Source of the DNA: Halobacillus halophilus DSM 2266
GTDB lineage: Bacteria > Bacillota > Bacilli > Bacillales > Halobacillaceae
DNA: 64,000 nt
Assembly: GCF_000284515.1 (NCBI RefSeq)
Contig: NC_017668.1
Span: forward strand, 1 to 64,000
Direction: 5' to 3'
Shown: positions 13,444 through 23,506 of the stretch, one piece after another
Numbering within the stretch: the first letter of the stretch is position 1
How the letters are laid out: each line of letters starts with the position of its first letter
Translations under genes and position numbers: made by a program
The notes under the pieces: model-generated
Databases searched by the model: none
What the model saw: the letters and a program-made list of their open reading frames with translations, nothing else
Told to the model about the DNA's origin: nothing

Positions 13444-14775
13444 TTGAAACAAGTTTTTAATACATCCCTGGCCGTCATGTTGGCCTTTATTTTGAGTACG
13501 TCCGCAGTCTGGATGAATCCAGGGAATACATACGCGGCTACAGTTAATGTAGAAGCGAAATCTGCTATTCTAGTAGATGCTGATTCTGGTAAGATTTTAT
13601 TTGAGAAAGAGGCAGATCTTACTCTACCTCCAGCTAGTATGACGAAAATGATGACAGAGTACCTCGTTATGGAAGCGATCCAGAAGGGCAGCATCAGCTG
13701 GGATACCACTACACAGATCAGCCAATATGCTTATGATATATCTGCAAATGCTAATTTTTCCGGCGTTGGCTTGAAAATGAATAAAGATTACACAGTAGAA
13801 GAACTTTATAAAGCGATGGCCATCAATTCGGATAATGCCACGACCATTACGCTTGCTGAATTGATTGCAGGGACAGAAGCAGAATTTGTGAAAATGATGA
13901 ATGAAAAGGCTAAGGAAATGGGACTTCCGGATTATGAATTCGTTAATTCCACTGGACTGAATAATTCTCACCTGGGAGATAACTATCCTGAAGGGACAGC
14001 CCCTGATGCGACCAATATGCTCTCAGCACGATCCTCTGCACTTCTTGCCTACCACTTAATTAATGATTACCCTGAATCTTTAGATATCTCGAGTCAGCCA
14101 ACAGCCGAGTTTGATGGCCAGACCATTACAAACTGGAACTGGATGATACCAGACATGCCCGGTGCCCTCTCACAGTTTGGTTACGACGGGGTTGACGGTT
14201 TAAAGACTGGTTACACAGAACTTGCAGGTAACACGTTTACAGGGACAGCTGAACAAGATGGTCAGCGCTTTATTGCAGTTGTTATGAAGACTGATTCAAG
14301 AGCTTCCCGTTTCCAGCAGACAGCGAAATTATTTGATTATGGTTTCCAGAAATTCCAGGAACAGACGCTGTATGAGGCGGGCTATCAACTGGAAGGTGAA
14401 TCTGAAATCGAAGTAGCTAAAGGAAAAGAGGATCAGGTATCGGTAGAGACCAATACGGATCTTCAAACGCTGGTTAAAAATGGGGAAGATGACCAATACT
14501 CCATAGAATATAATCTTTCAGAAGACCAATTGGATGAGGATGGAAAGCTGGTGGCTCCTATTGAAAAAGGTGCCAAAGTAGGATCGGCTTCTCTTGTTTA
14601 CAATGGAGAAGAATCCTATGACAATCTATTATCCGAAAACCAGAATTCCGTAGATTTGGTTACGACCGGAGCGGTTGAAAAATCCAGTTGGTTTATGCTT
14701 ATGATAGGCGGAGTCGGTGAGTTCTTTAGCGATATTTTCACCGGAGCTGTCGATATGGTGAAAAGTTGGTTCTAA
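13444..14775 (+). CDS. dacA: D-alanyl-D-alanine carboxypeptidase (PBP5 type)
   Basis: Removes the terminal D-Ala from peptidoglycan stem peptides. The 443-residue protein has an N-terminal signal peptide (hydrophobic 8-22, likely cleavage after AYAA-like NTYAA near 32) and the penicillin-binding motifs SMTK (Ser65-Lys68), SDN (129-131) and KTG (254-256). A PBP5 C-terminal domain and an amphipathic membrane anchor follow at the end (IFTGAVDMVKSWF). The start is TTG 13444 after GGAGG. It keeps the guaB-dacA-pdxS order of B. subtilis. Confidence 0.95.
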   Translation: MKQVFNTSLAVMLAFILSTSAVWMNPGNTYAATVNVEAKSAILVDADSGKILFEKEADLTLPPASMTKMMTEYLVMEAIQKGSISWDTTTQISQYAYDISANANFSGVGLKMNKDYTVEELYKAMAINSDNATTITLAELIAGTEAEFVKMMNEKAKEMGLPDYEFVNSTGLNNSHLGDNYPEGTAPDATNMLSARSSALLAYHLINDYPESLDISSQPTAEFDGQTITNWNWMIPDMPGALSQFGYDGVDGLKTGYTELAGNTFTGTAEQDGQRFIAVVMKTDSRASRFQQTAKLFDYGFQKFQEQTLYEAGYQLEGESEIEVAKGKEDQVSVETNTDLQTLVKNGEDDQYSIEYNLSEDQLDEDGKLVAPIEKGAKVGSASLVYNGEESYDNLLSENQNSVDLVTTGAVEKSSWFMLMIGGVGEFFSDIFTGAVDMVKSWF

Positions 14776-14900
14776 CAGTTAATGCCAATTTATTTGGTAG
14801 GATTTTAGGCTTTTTTAAGTTACAATAGAAATTAAGGAATTTTGGATTCACATCATGCAAATGATTGATCATATACAGTCCATTCAGGGAGGAATATAGT

Positions 14901-15785
14901 ATGTCACAAACAGGTACAGATCGCGTAAAACGCGGAATGGCAGAAATGCAAAAAGGCGGCGTCATCATGGACGTTGTAAATGCTGAACAGGCAAAAATAG
15001 CTGAAGAAGCGGGAGCGGTAGCCGTAATGGCTCTTGAACGCGTACCAGCGGATATTCGTGCAGCTGGAGGCGTAGCTCGAATGGCAGATCCAAGTATCGT
15101 GGAAGACGTTATGAATGCTGTTTCTATTCCGGTCATGGCAAAAGCTCGTATCGGCCACATTACAGAAGCACGTGTCCTAGAAGCTTTAGGTGTCGATTAT
15201 ATCGATGAAAGTGAAGTGCTGACGCCGGCCGATGAAGTTTATCACATCAAAAAGGACGATTATACCGTTCCATTCGTATGCGGATGCCGTAACTTAGGAG
15301 AAGCTACACGCCGTATCCGTGAAGGAGCTTCTATGCTTCGTACGAAAGGCGAACCTGGTACAGGCAACATCGTAGAAGCCGTCAGTCATATGAGACAAGT
15401 TCAATCCCAAATCCGTCATCTTCGCGGTTTATCTGAAGATGAAGTAATGGTTTATGCGAAAGACAATGGCGCTCCATTTGATCTTCTTATGGAAATCCGT
15501 GAAGCCGGACGCCTTCCTGTCGTAAACTTTGCAGCCGGTGGAATTGCTACCCCTTCTGATGCAGCATTGATGATGCAGCTTGGCGCAGACGGAGTATTCG
15601 TAGGTTCAGGTATTTTCAAATCCAATGACCCGGAACGCTTTGCTCGTGCGATTGTAGAAGCTACTACGCATTATGATGACTACAAATTGATTGGCGAACT
15701 TTCCAGAGGTTTGGGCACAGCTATGAAGGGCATGGAAATGTCTACTCTTGCTGCTGACCAGCGTATGCAGGATCGCAGTCAATAA
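14901..15785 (+). CDS. pdxS: pyridoxal 5'-phosphate synthase subunit PdxS
   Basis: Makes PLP from ribose 5-phosphate, glyceraldehyde 3-phosphate and ammonia delivered by PdxT. In the 294-residue protein, Asp24, Lys81 (VMAKARIGH) and Lys149 ([10 protein letters not shown]) are the catalytic residues known for the family. ATG 14901 follows GGAGGAAT; a possible ATG at 14865 has no good site and would add residues unlike the family. pdxT follows 100 bases later, so they likely share a transcript. Confidence 0.96.
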   Translation: MSQTGTDRVKRGMAEMQKGGVIMDVVNAEQAKIAEEAGAVAVMALERVPADIRAAGGVARMADPSIVEDVMNAVSIPVMAKARIGHITEARVLEALGVDYIDESEVLTPADEVYHIKKDDYTVPFVCGCRNLGEATRRIREGASMLRTKGEPGTGNIVEAVSHMRQVQSQIRHLRGLSEDEVMVYAKDNGAPFDLLMEIREAGRLPVVNFAAGGIATPSDAALMMQLGADGVFVGSGIFKSNDPERFARAIVEATTHYDDYKLIGELSRGLGTAMKGMEMSTLAADQRMQDRSQ

Positions 15786-15885
15786 ATAGCTGATACGTGG
15801 ATTAGGGTTCTTGAGACAGTTCTCATCCGCGATTGATTCATCGTTTATAGAATGATTCAGGATAGATTTAAAGGAGACATGCATC

Positions 15886-16476
15886 ATGACCACAATCGGT
15901 GTATTAGGACTTCAAGGAGCTTTTCGTGAGCATGTACGTTCCATCGAAGCTTCAGGTGCAGAAAGTGTCGTAGTGAAAAAGGTAGAACAGCTTGAGCATA
16001 TTGATGGCCTCATTATTCCCGGTGGTGAAAGCACCACAATGAGACGTCTGATTGACAAGTATAATTTTCTAGAGCCACTTCATGAGTTCGGCAAACAGGG
16101 AAAGCCGATTTTTGGTACTTGTGCAGGATTAATTCTGCTTGCATCAGAAATTGATGGATCGTATGACGTACATTTAGGACTGATGGACATCAACGTGCGC
16201 CGTAATGCCTTCGGAAGGCAGCGAGAAAGCTTTGAGGTGGATCTCGATATCGAAGGTGTGGCTGAAGGATACAATGCCGTATTTATACGTGCTCCTTATA
16301 TTGAAGGAGTAGGTGAATCCGGTAAAGTATTAGCTACGTATAATGGACATATCGTAGCTGCCCAACAGGATGGTTACCTGGCTTGTTCCTTCCATCCTGA
16401 ATTGACCGAAGATCATCGAATGACCGCTCATTTTGTTAAAATGGTGGAAGAGTCTAAAAAATCACTTGCATTATGA
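15886..16476 (+). CDS. pdxT: pyridoxal 5'-phosphate synthase glutaminase PdxT
   Basis: The glutaminase partner of PdxS; it releases ammonia from glutamine for PLP synthesis. The 196-residue class I amidotransferase has the triad Cys79 (GTCAGL), His170 and Glu172 (FHPELTED). ATG 15886 follows AAAGGAGA. The gene pair pdxST is placed before serS as in B. subtilis. Confidence 0.96.
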   Translation: MTTIGVLGLQGAFREHVRSIEASGAESVVVKKVEQLEHIDGLIIPGGESTTMRRLIDKYNFLEPLHEFGKQGKPIFGTCAGLILLASEIDGSYDVHLGLMDINVRRNAFGRQRESFEVDLDIEGVAEGYNAVFIRAPYIEGVGESGKVLATYNGHIVAAQQDGYLACSFHPELTEDHRMTAHFVKMVEESKKSLAL

Positions 16477-16518
16477 TTGAATATCCGCTAATGTTATTAG
16501 ACACAATAGCTAATAATT

Positions 16519-16765
16519 AACGCGATGATAGGAATTAGTAGCATCATCCTTTTTCTTTAAGAGAGTCAGTGGCTGGTGAGAACTGATGAAAAAGATGTGT
16601 GAATCCATCCTTGAGTGTTCGACTGAATAACAGTAAGTCGAACCGGTGCTCACCGTTATGAGTTAAGCCGGAAGATTGATCTTCAATCTTCAACTTGGGT
16701 GGTATCGCGGGAAGCATAATCAAGCTCTCGTCCCTTATTTACAAGGGACGGGAGCTTTTTATATT
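16519..16765 (+). promoter_or_regulatory. serine T-box leader of serS
   Basis: A T-box riboswitch that senses uncharged tRNA-Ser. The conserved T-box TGGGTGGTATCGCGGG is at 16696-16711. The codon UCC at 16604-16606 (in GAATCCATCC) fits a serine specifier followed by A. The AGAGAG/GGTGAGAACTGATG part of stem I is also present. A terminator with arms 16723-16736 and 16743-16756 and a T run completes the switch. Charged tRNA favours the terminator, uncharged tRNA the antiterminator. A weak promoter (TTGCAT 16466, TAATGT 16489) overlaps the end of pdxT. Confidence 0.93.
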
Positions 16766-16776
16766 AATTAATTTGA

Positions 16777-18066
<1,290 letters not shown>

Positions 18067-18084
18067 TATAAAGCCTATACCCTA

Positions 18085-18126
18085 TAAAAAAGCCGCACCG
18101 AGCAAACTTGCCGGAGCGGCTTTTTT
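18085..18126 (+). terminator. terminator after serS
   Basis: AAAAAAGCCGCACCG pairs with CCGGAGCGGCTTTTTT with one bulge. It has A runs and T runs on both sides. Confidence 0.85.
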
Positions 18127-18127
18127 A

Positions 18128-18755
18128 ACGCGCTATTTAGCGCTATCGTTTGTTTTTATAAAAGTCTTATTACACTATAGGGCCGAATAGTTGAAGACTC
18201 AGTTTCGAGATAATTCTGGTCCATTACGATATTTGGAGAAGGGCTGGTGGGGAAATAGCTCGCTTTCCTATGGGGGAACGGTAAGCTTCCTCGCTCGTTG
18301 TCACTCCCTGCGGGATCTTACCTAGTTCCTTCTCCCATGGGAGTCTCGCCATTTCCCCACCAGCCCCAGCTTTATTAGGAAGAACTGCCCCTTCGGAAAA
18401 AGAGAATTCTGTTCTCCTTAACCTGTCTGGAATGCTTATATAACAGGCTCTATCCCATAGTTTCAGCCTGATAAAAGGATAAAGCTCATGTAGTATTTAT
18501 TCTCAAGCGGTGAAGGGTAAAGCGGTTTCGAGCTTCTGATTTGGCAAAGTCCGGAGGGGGATGATGTAGACTCCTGTGGGATGAAAATGACAGGGGAGAC
18601 CCCGTAAGGCAAAGCCTGAGGAGGCTCCGCGCATTCCCACGGAAAGCGAAATCATCCCCCGAAGGACTGTCCTCTCAGCCTAAATATCTCGAAACTTAGT
18701 CTTACAGAAAAGGGAGCTTTACTGGAAGATTAAGTTGGAGGTTTAACAGGCTTTA
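18128..18755. repeat. intergenic inverted-repeat element, copy A
   Basis: One of four related non-coding elements in the window. An inner inverted repeat AAGACTCAGTTTCGAGATA (18194-18212) matches TATCTCGAAACTTAGTCTT (18685-18703) at 18 of 19 bases. Inside are two long hairpin modules in opposite orientation: the left one (18241-18366) is bounded by a perfect 16-bp inverted repeat, and the right one spans 18550-18666. Both contain the shared core GGGA...GGAAAGCGA. The right end has GTTTAACAGGCT, resembling the inverted left end of copy B. There is no open reading frame of note. It sits between the serS terminator and the tRNA-Ser promoter. Confidence 0.85.
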
Positions 18756-18861
18756 GAATTAAGGAAATTGACTATACACGTGAAGGTTCTTATAATGAGA
18801 AAAGATGAAACGACAAAATTCCTCTCTTTTCTACAGAAATGAAAAAAGTTTTTAATATATA

Positions 18862-18890
18862 TTGACGGGCTTACTCAGCCGTGATATTAT
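18862..18890 (+). promoter_or_regulatory. sigma-A promoter of tRNA-Ser
   Basis: TTGACG (18862-18867) and TATTAT (18885-18890) are 17 bases apart, 19 bases before the mature tRNA end. Confidence 0.75.
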
Positions 18891-18908
18891 ATTCATTGTC
18901 GGTCACAC

Positions 18909-19001
18909 GGAGGAGTACCCAAGTTTGGCTGAAGGGAGCGGTCTTGAAAACCGCCAGGGGGTTTACGCCCCGCGGGGGTTCGAATCCCTCCTCCTCCGCC
19001 A
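18909..19001 (+). tRNA. tRNA-Ser (anticodon TGA)
   Basis: The acceptor arm GGAGGAG (18909-18915) pairs with CTCCTCC (18991-18997), followed by G and an encoded CCA. The anticodon stem GCGGT/ACCGC encloses CTTGAAA with anticodon TGA (18945-18947). The long variable arm (GGGGGTTTACGCCCC region) and 93-base length are typical of tRNA-Ser. Its place after serS matches B. subtilis. Confidence 0.97.
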
Positions 19002-19045
19002 TTTTATTATCAACAATAGCGCATAATATTGGAGATTTATAGAAC

Positions 19046-19076
19046 AAAAGCAGCCTTTTCGAAGGCTGCTTTTTTA
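19046..19076 (+). terminator. terminator after tRNA-Ser
   Basis: AAAAGCAGCCTT pairs with AAGGCTGCTTTTTT around a short TTTCG loop. Confidence 0.9.
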
Positions 19077-19125
19077 GTTTGTGAAATTTTAAAACGTAAC
19101 AGTAATTAACAAACTTCTAAAGGCG

Positions 19126-19242
19126 CTATCTTCCTGCGAACAGAACATTTACCACTTGGAAGGGCAGGCAGTGGATATCTGCAGCTACAGGTTGCTCTGT
19201 TCCACTGGCCACGGATGTAACGGGAATGAATCGATCTTTCAT
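19126..19242 (-). pseudogene. remnant of an MBL-fold hydrolase N-terminus
   Basis: A 38-codon reading frame starts at ATG 19242 with a good site, AAAGGAGA, ten bases away. Its product contains PVTSVASGTEQPVAADIHCL and FQVVNV, which resembles the N-terminus of Bacillaceae MBL-fold metallo-hydrolases of the YflN-like kind. The frame stops where the family would continue into the metal-binding core, and nothing similar follows. I read it as a decayed gene. It could instead be a translated small peptide, since the start signals are intact. The family match is from memory. Confidence 0.5.
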
Positions 19243-19313
19243 GGAATGTATTCTCCTTTCTTTATGGATATGTTTTCCCATATATTACTTACTCCACATG
19301 TCCATAAGGCATG

Positions 19314-19352
19314 AAAAAAAGCCTGAAGAGATTTGATCTCTTCAGGCTTTTG
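19314..19352 (-). terminator. terminator after dck
   Basis: GCCTGAAGAGA (19321-19331) and TCTCTTCAGGC (19337-19347) are perfect complements. The A run at 19314-19320 gives a T run on the minus strand directly after dck. Confidence 0.9.
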
Positions 19353-19353
19353 T

Positions 19354-20037
19354 TTAGGTGAGCAAGTGGCTGGAACGCCATTTGCGGGATTGTTGGATAA
19401 AATGTCCTATCTTTTCCATAACCGGTTCAATACTGTTTTCATCATTTAACACATCATAGTCCGCTATATTCAGCCGAAGAACTGGGCAGGAATTGAAATT
19501 CTCAATCCAATTCTCATAACGTTTGAACATTTCCTCCCAATATTCGACAGGCGTTTCCTGTTCCATTGGCCGTCCTCGCTCTTTAATTCGATCGACAACG
19601 TCATCAAATGATCCTTCCAGATAAATTAATAAATCCGGATGAGGGAAATAGGGAGTCATGACCATGGCATCGAATAAATTCTTGTACGTTTGGTAATCTA
19701 TTTCAGACATCGTTCCTTTTTCATAATGCATACGGGCGAAAATGCCTGTATCTTCATAAATCGAACGATCCTGAATAAATCCACCGCCATATTCAAAGAT
19801 TTTCTTCTGCTCTTTAAAACGTTCAGCTAAAAAGTAAATTTGTAAATGGAAGCTCCAACGTTCAAAATCATGATAAAACTTATCAAGGTAAGGATTGGTT
19901 TCTACTTTTTCAAAAGAAGTACGAAATTTAAGGGCATCAGCTAATGCATTCGTCATGGTAGATTTCCCTACTCCAACTGTGCCTGCAATTGTAATGACGC
20001 TGTCATGTGGTATTCCATAGCGTTCACGTGCGTTCAT
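19354..20037 (-). CDS. dck: deoxyadenosine/deoxycytidine kinase
   Basis: Salvages deoxyadenosine and deoxycytidine by 5'-phosphorylation. The 227-residue protein has a P-loop (GTVGVGKST, about 19-27), the FYHDFERWSFHLQIYFL substrate segment, the catalytic QDRSIYED motif near 89 and a LID region with KERGRPME near 148. The start overlaps the dgk stop by four bases (ATGA), so translation is probably coupled. It is the second gene of a two-gene operon, in the same order as B. subtilis yaaG-yaaF. Confidence 0.93.
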   Translation of the reverse strand: MNARERYGIPHDSVITIAGTVGVGKSTMTNALADALKFRTSFEKVETNPYLDKFYHDFERWSFHLQIYFLAERFKEQKKIFEYGGGFIQDRSIYEDTGIFARMHYEKGTMSEIDYQTYKNLFDAMVMTPYFPHPDLLIYLEGSFDDVVDRIKERGRPMEQETPVEYWEEMFKRYENWIENFNSCPVLRLNIADYDVLNDENSIEPVMEKIGHFIQQSRKWRSSHLLT

Positions 20038-20675
20038 TTAATAACTTCTCCTTTATTTAAGTGCTGCTCTACAAGTTCAACAATATAATTTAAATCATCC
20101 TGATGTTTTACGAAATCAATATCATCGCCATTCAAGCGAATGACAGGGATATCAGGATGAGCCGCTTCAAAGTGATTCATGAAGTCCTCATAGTCCCTGG
20201 ATAACTGCTCTAAATAAGAGGGTTGAATATTGGCTTCAACATCCCTGTTTCGCATACGAATACGATCTAACAGGGTATCAAGACCAGCATGCAGATAAAC
20301 AATGATATTCGGACGCGGCATATCGTGCGTTAATATGTCAAAAATCTGAGAGTACTTTTGGAATTGATCTTCTCTTAAAGTACGTCGTGCAAAAATCATA
20401 TTTTTAGAAATATGATAATCGGCTATAACGGGCTTCTCTAACTGCAAATACTTCCGTTCGATATCCTCCAGCTGCTTGAACCGATTGCATAAGAAGAACA
20501 TCTCGGTTTGGAAGCTCCATTCTTCAATATTGTCGTAAAATTTGCCTAAAAACGGATTCTCCTCAACGATTTCCTTGAGCAAATGAAAATCAAACTGGGA
20601 GGCGAGCTTTTTAGACAGAGACGTTTTCCCAACACCAATGGGCCCTTCAACCGCAATGAAAGGTATATGTCCCAT
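20034..20675 (-). CDS. dgk: deoxyguanosine kinase
   Basis: Phosphorylates deoxyguanosine for salvage. The 213-residue protein has the P-loop EGPIGVGKTS near 9-18 and FYDNIEEWSFQTEMFFLC. The motif ADYHISKN stands where dck has QDRSIYED, a difference that separates the two kinases in B. subtilis as well. ATG 20675 follows GGAGGAG; the frame stays open upstream but has no site there. It is the first gene of the dgk-dck operon. Confidence 0.92.
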   Translation of the reverse strand: MGHIPFIAVEGPIGVGKTSLSKKLASQFDFHLLKEIVEENPFLGKFYDNIEEWSFQTEMFFLCNRFKQLEDIERKYLQLEKPVIADYHISKNMIFARRTLREDQFQKYSQIFDILTHDMPRPNIIVYLHAGLDTLLDRIRMRNRDVEANIQPSYLEQLSRDYEDFMNHFEAAHPDIPVIRLNGDDIDFVKHQDDLNYIVELVEQHLNKGEVIK

Positions 20676-20914
20676 CTCTTCTCCTCCTTCAAACTCAATT
20701 AAGAAAAGCACGCACACCCTATCGAATCTTTTCAAACTATAGAGAAAAGCGACCTGGGGGAACGGCTTATAATGATAACTATCCTGAGCGTTCAGACAGA
20801 CAAACTATATTTTATCATATCCGTAGAGTTGAAGTAACAGGAAGGAAGGAATTTGAGAAGAATTCACTTTTCATTCAAGCCAATGTTTTGTATAATATTA
20901 CATGTACGCTTTTT

Positions 20915-20987
20915 GCCCCCGTAGCTCAGGGGATAGAGCATCGGTTTCCTAAACCGTGTGCCGCAGGTTCGAATCCTGCCGGGGGCA
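20915..20987 (+). tRNA. tRNA-Arg (anticodon CCT)
   Basis: The acceptor arm GCCCCCG (20915-20921) pairs with CGGGGGC (20980-20986), and the discriminator is A. The T arm contains GGTTCGAATCC. The anticodon CCT is at 20948-20950, in the loop TTCCTAA; the base of the anticodon stem has one T-T mismatch. CCA is not encoded, unlike the tRNA-Ser gene. A TATAAT at 20891-20896 upstream is a likely -10 element with a weak -35. It marks the left edge of a block absent from this place in B. subtilis. Confidence 0.93.
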
Positions 20988-21002
20988 TTATTATCGTAAC
21001 TG

Positions 21003-21041
21003 AAAAGACCCGTCATCCTTCCATGGATGCCGGGTCTTTTC
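21003..21041 (+). terminator. terminator after tRNA-Arg
   Basis: AAAAGACCCGTCATCC pairs with GGATGCCGGGTCTTTT with one mismatch, followed by CTT. Confidence 0.85.
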
Positions 21042-21294
21042 TTGTACAAAAAAAACCGCAGATTTACCTGCAGAAATGGTGGAGGAGAAGTAAGCCATTT
21101 GCTCTTATTATTAACAATTTACAATCCTAGATTCAATATAAACAAATTTTGGAAAAGTTATACAAAAATAAAGACGCTAGAACAGAGTTCCAACGCCCGA
21201 GAGAGACAATACTTTAATCTACAGGTATTTAAAGAAGTATATGTCTTATGAATTTATCATAACATATTATTTAAAAATAATAAAAAATGATTCC
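21042..21294. other. gap without recognisable feature
   Basis: About 250 bases between the tRNA-Arg terminator and the modC stop. Short open frames here have no ribosome site and no recognisable similarity. It is AT-rich near 21240-21290. I see no clear terminator for the mod operon. Confidence 0.5.
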
Positions 21295-21924
21295 TTACCA
21301 AAATTCGTCTGGAGATCCTAGATTACCCTGATCAATGGGAAGGATCCGGTCTCCTAGTTTTCTAGCTTCCTCTTCGTCATGAGTTACGAGGATGATAGGG
21401 ATTTGCCACCTGCTATGAAGGCGGAGTAGTTCCTGGTGGCACTGATCCTTCGTTTGTCGATCCAGAGAAGAAAATGGCTCATCCAGTAGCAAAGCCCTGG
21501 GCTTAGTAGCAAGAGCGCGGACTAAGGCAACTCGCTGCTTTTCTCCACCTGATATTTGATGAGGGTAGCTTGTCATCAAATGTTGAATACCAACTACTTC
21601 AGTTAATTGCTGGACTAATTCATCATCATTGGAACCATATTGGATGTTCTTTTGGACAGTCATATGAGGAAACAGAGCATAATTCTGAAACAAGTAGCCA
21701 ATACGCCGTTTTTGAACCGGAACTTTGGATCTTCCGTCGAAGAGTTTCTCTCCGTTCAGCTCAATATGGCCTTCGTCCGGGTGACTCAGACCAGCGATAC
21801 AGTTAAGAGTAGTCGTTTTTCCAGAGCCTGAGGGGCCAAATAAAATGATGATTTCGTTTTGAAAAGAAGCCTTTATATCAAGTAGAAAGTGATTGAGACG
21901 TTTTTGAAAATCAAGATTTAGCAT
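21295..21924 (-). CDS. modC: molybdate ABC transporter ATP-binding protein ModC
   Basis: The ATPase of a molybdate importer. Walker A GPSGSGKTT is at 30-38, the ABC signature ISGGEKQRV near 124-132 and Walker B LLLDEP at 145-150. The protein has only 209 residues: the C-terminal MOP/TOBE molybdate-binding domain of longer ModC proteins is absent, so no internal substrate sensing is expected. ATG 21924 follows GGAGG. It is the last gene of modABC, 15 bases after modB. Tungstate or sulfate are less likely substrates. Confidence 0.82.
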   Translation of the reverse strand: MLNLDFQKRLNHFLLDIKASFQNEIIILFGPSGSGKTTTLNCIAGLSHPDEGHIELNGEKLFDGRSKVPVQKRRIGYLFQNYALFPHMTVQKNIQYGSNDDELVQQLTEVVGIQHLMTSYPHQISGGEKQRVALVRALATKPRALLLDEPFSSLDRQTKDQCHQELLRLHSRWQIPIILVTHDEEEARKLGDRILPIDQGNLGSPDEFW

Positions 21925-21939
21925 AGATAAGGCCTCCTG

Positions 21940-22626
21940 CTAAGATTTACGATTGAACAAAAGTACGTTACGCCTAGTCCACCAATTCAACCATAAGGTG
22001 GAACTAAAACCCAGGGCTACAATAATAAGAACCCACATTTTTGCCTGCTCCATCCGTCCAGCTTCAACCGCGAAATAGATGGCTAACGGAATGGTATCCG
22101 TCTGGCCTGGAATATATCCTGCAATCATTAAGGTAGCCCCGAATTCTCCAAGTGCCCGGGCAAAGGAAAGAACCGTTCCGGCCAGCAGTCCCGGCCATGC
22201 CAAAGGTAAGGATATCGTAAAGAAAACCTTCAGCCTGGAAGCCCCCATCGTTAAAGCCGCATTCTCTACGTTTGAATCATAATTTTGAAACGCAGCCGAA
22301 GCGCTCTGATACATAAGAGGAAATGAAACCACCACTGCAGCAATAACAGCCCCTATCCAGGAGAAAACAACTTGAACCCCAAACCAGTCCATTAGCCATT
22401 TACCCAGTATTCCGTTTTTCCCAAATAGATAAAGCAGACCGAAACCTACTACGGTGGGTGGTAAAACAAGTGGTAGTAAAAATACAGATTCTAGAATACT
22501 TTTCCCGGGAAATAAATTCCTGGAAATGACTCGGGCAAGTATAACCCCGGCTATAAAAACAAGCAGGGTGGCAATGGCTGCAATTTTTAAAGATAAGAAT
22601 AGAGGAGAATAGCTCATAGTCAACAT
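21940..22626 (-). CDS. modB: molybdate ABC transporter permease ModB
   Basis: The membrane subunit of the importer, 228 residues with about five hydrophobic segments. The cytoplasmic EAA loop (ALTMGASRLKVFFTISLPLAWPG, about 142-164) docks the ATPase; the motif is given here by position because it is long. Two starts are possible, ATG 22626 and ATG 22617; AGGAAGTGA is better spaced for the second. It lies 11 bases after modA. Confidence 0.85.
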   Translation of the reverse strand: MLTMSYSPLFLSLKIAAIATLLVFIAGVILARVISRNLFPGKSILESVFLLPLVLPPTVVGFGLLYLFGKNGILGKWLMDWFGVQVVFSWIGAVIAAVVVSFPLMYQSASAAFQNYDSNVENAALTMGASRLKVFFTISLPLAWPGLLAGTVLSFARALGEFGATLMIAGYIPGQTDTIPLAIYFAVEAGRMEQAKMWVLIIVALGFSSTLWLNWWTRRNVLLFNRKS

Positions 22627-22637
22627 TCACTTCCTGC

Positions 22638-23405
22638 TTACGATTGAAATCCGTATTTTTTCATAATCTCTTTTGCTTCTTTCCTACTGAGAAAGTTTAA
22701 AAAATCAGTGGCTTCTTGCTTGTGCGTACTGTCTGATAAAATAGCCCCTGGGTACACGATCGGTTTATGTAATTCAGGATCGATTTCTGTCAGCACTCTA
22801 ACCTGGTCTGATATTTTAGCATCACTTCTGTAGACGATTCCATAAGATACATTCCCGGATTCTACATAGGTTAAGACTTGGCGTACATCACTGGCAAAAA
22901 CCAGCTGCTCTTCGATTAAATCCCAAAGATGAATCTTTTGGAGGGCCTGTTTCGTATAAGAACCAGCAGGAACACTTTCGGGTTCTCCCACTGCTATTTG
23001 TGATTCAGGTGGAAGATTCCCTAAAGTTTGCAAGGATGTTAATTCGTTATTGCTTTTCGATCCGATTATAACGAGATGGTTAGAAGTGAAGTTCCGCCGA
23101 GTTGCAGATTCAATCTGCTTACCAGCTTCAAGCTGGTCCATCCACTTTTGATTAGCAGACAAGTACACGTCCACAGGTGCTCCTTGTTCAATTTGACGGG
23201 CCAGTTTGCCGGAACTGGCTAAATTTAATTGAATGCTAACGTTATGATTATTTTCATATGTATCGGTTAATTCTTTCATGACGTCTGTTAAACTGGAAGC
23301 TGCTGAAATAGTCAAGCTCTTTTTCTCTTCCGAAGAAGCAGAACAGCCGGCGAATGGTACAATTATAATGAGGAAGGCAAGTAAACGTAACAGCTTTATT
23401 TGCAT
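22638..23405 (-). CDS. modA: molybdate-binding lipoprotein ModA
   Basis: The extracellular substrate-binding protein. From ATG 23405 it has 255 residues, beginning with a lipoprotein signal peptide (LLAFLIIIVPFAGC, lipid Cys near 21). The mature part contains ISAASSLTDVMKELTD and NLASSGKLARQIEQGAPVDV, typical of ModA. AAGGAGG precedes this ATG; the frame continues upstream but without a site or sensible signal. First gene of modABC. Confidence 0.88.
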   Translation of the reverse strand: MQIKLLRLLAFLIIIVPFAGCSASSEEKKSLTISAASSLTDVMKELTDTYENNHNVSIQLNLASSGKLARQIEQGAPVDVYLSANQKWMDQLEAGKQIESATRRNFTSNHLVIIGSKSNNELTSLQTLGNLPPESQIAVGEPESVPAGSYTKQALQKIHLWDLIEEQLVFASDVRQVLTYVESGNVSYGIVYRSDAKISDQVRVLTEIDPELHKPIVYPGAILSDSTHKQEATDFLNFLSRKEAKEIMKKYGFQS

Positions 23406-23442
23406 CTTTTCTGCCTCCTTATCGTGGTTTCCACTATAGAAC

Positions 23443-23472
23443 ATTATATCGCTCGAGAAAAGTGAAGTACAA
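23443..23472 (-). promoter_or_regulatory. sigma-A promoter of modABC
   Basis: On the minus strand TTGTAC (23472-23467) and TATAAT (23448-23443) are 18 bases apart, about 40 bases before modA. No ModE-like palindrome was seen. Confidence 0.6.
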
Positions 23473-23506
23473 AGAAAAGATATTAAGAAAAGAAAGGATA
23501 TCACCA

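Noticed and set aside
18128-18755. CRISPR array or coding gene in the repeat element
   Set aside because: There are no regularly spaced direct repeats and no open frame longer than chance; the structure is inverted repeats.
20864-21251. Small frames over tRNA-Arg
   Set aside because: They cross the tRNA and its terminator and have no supporting similarity.
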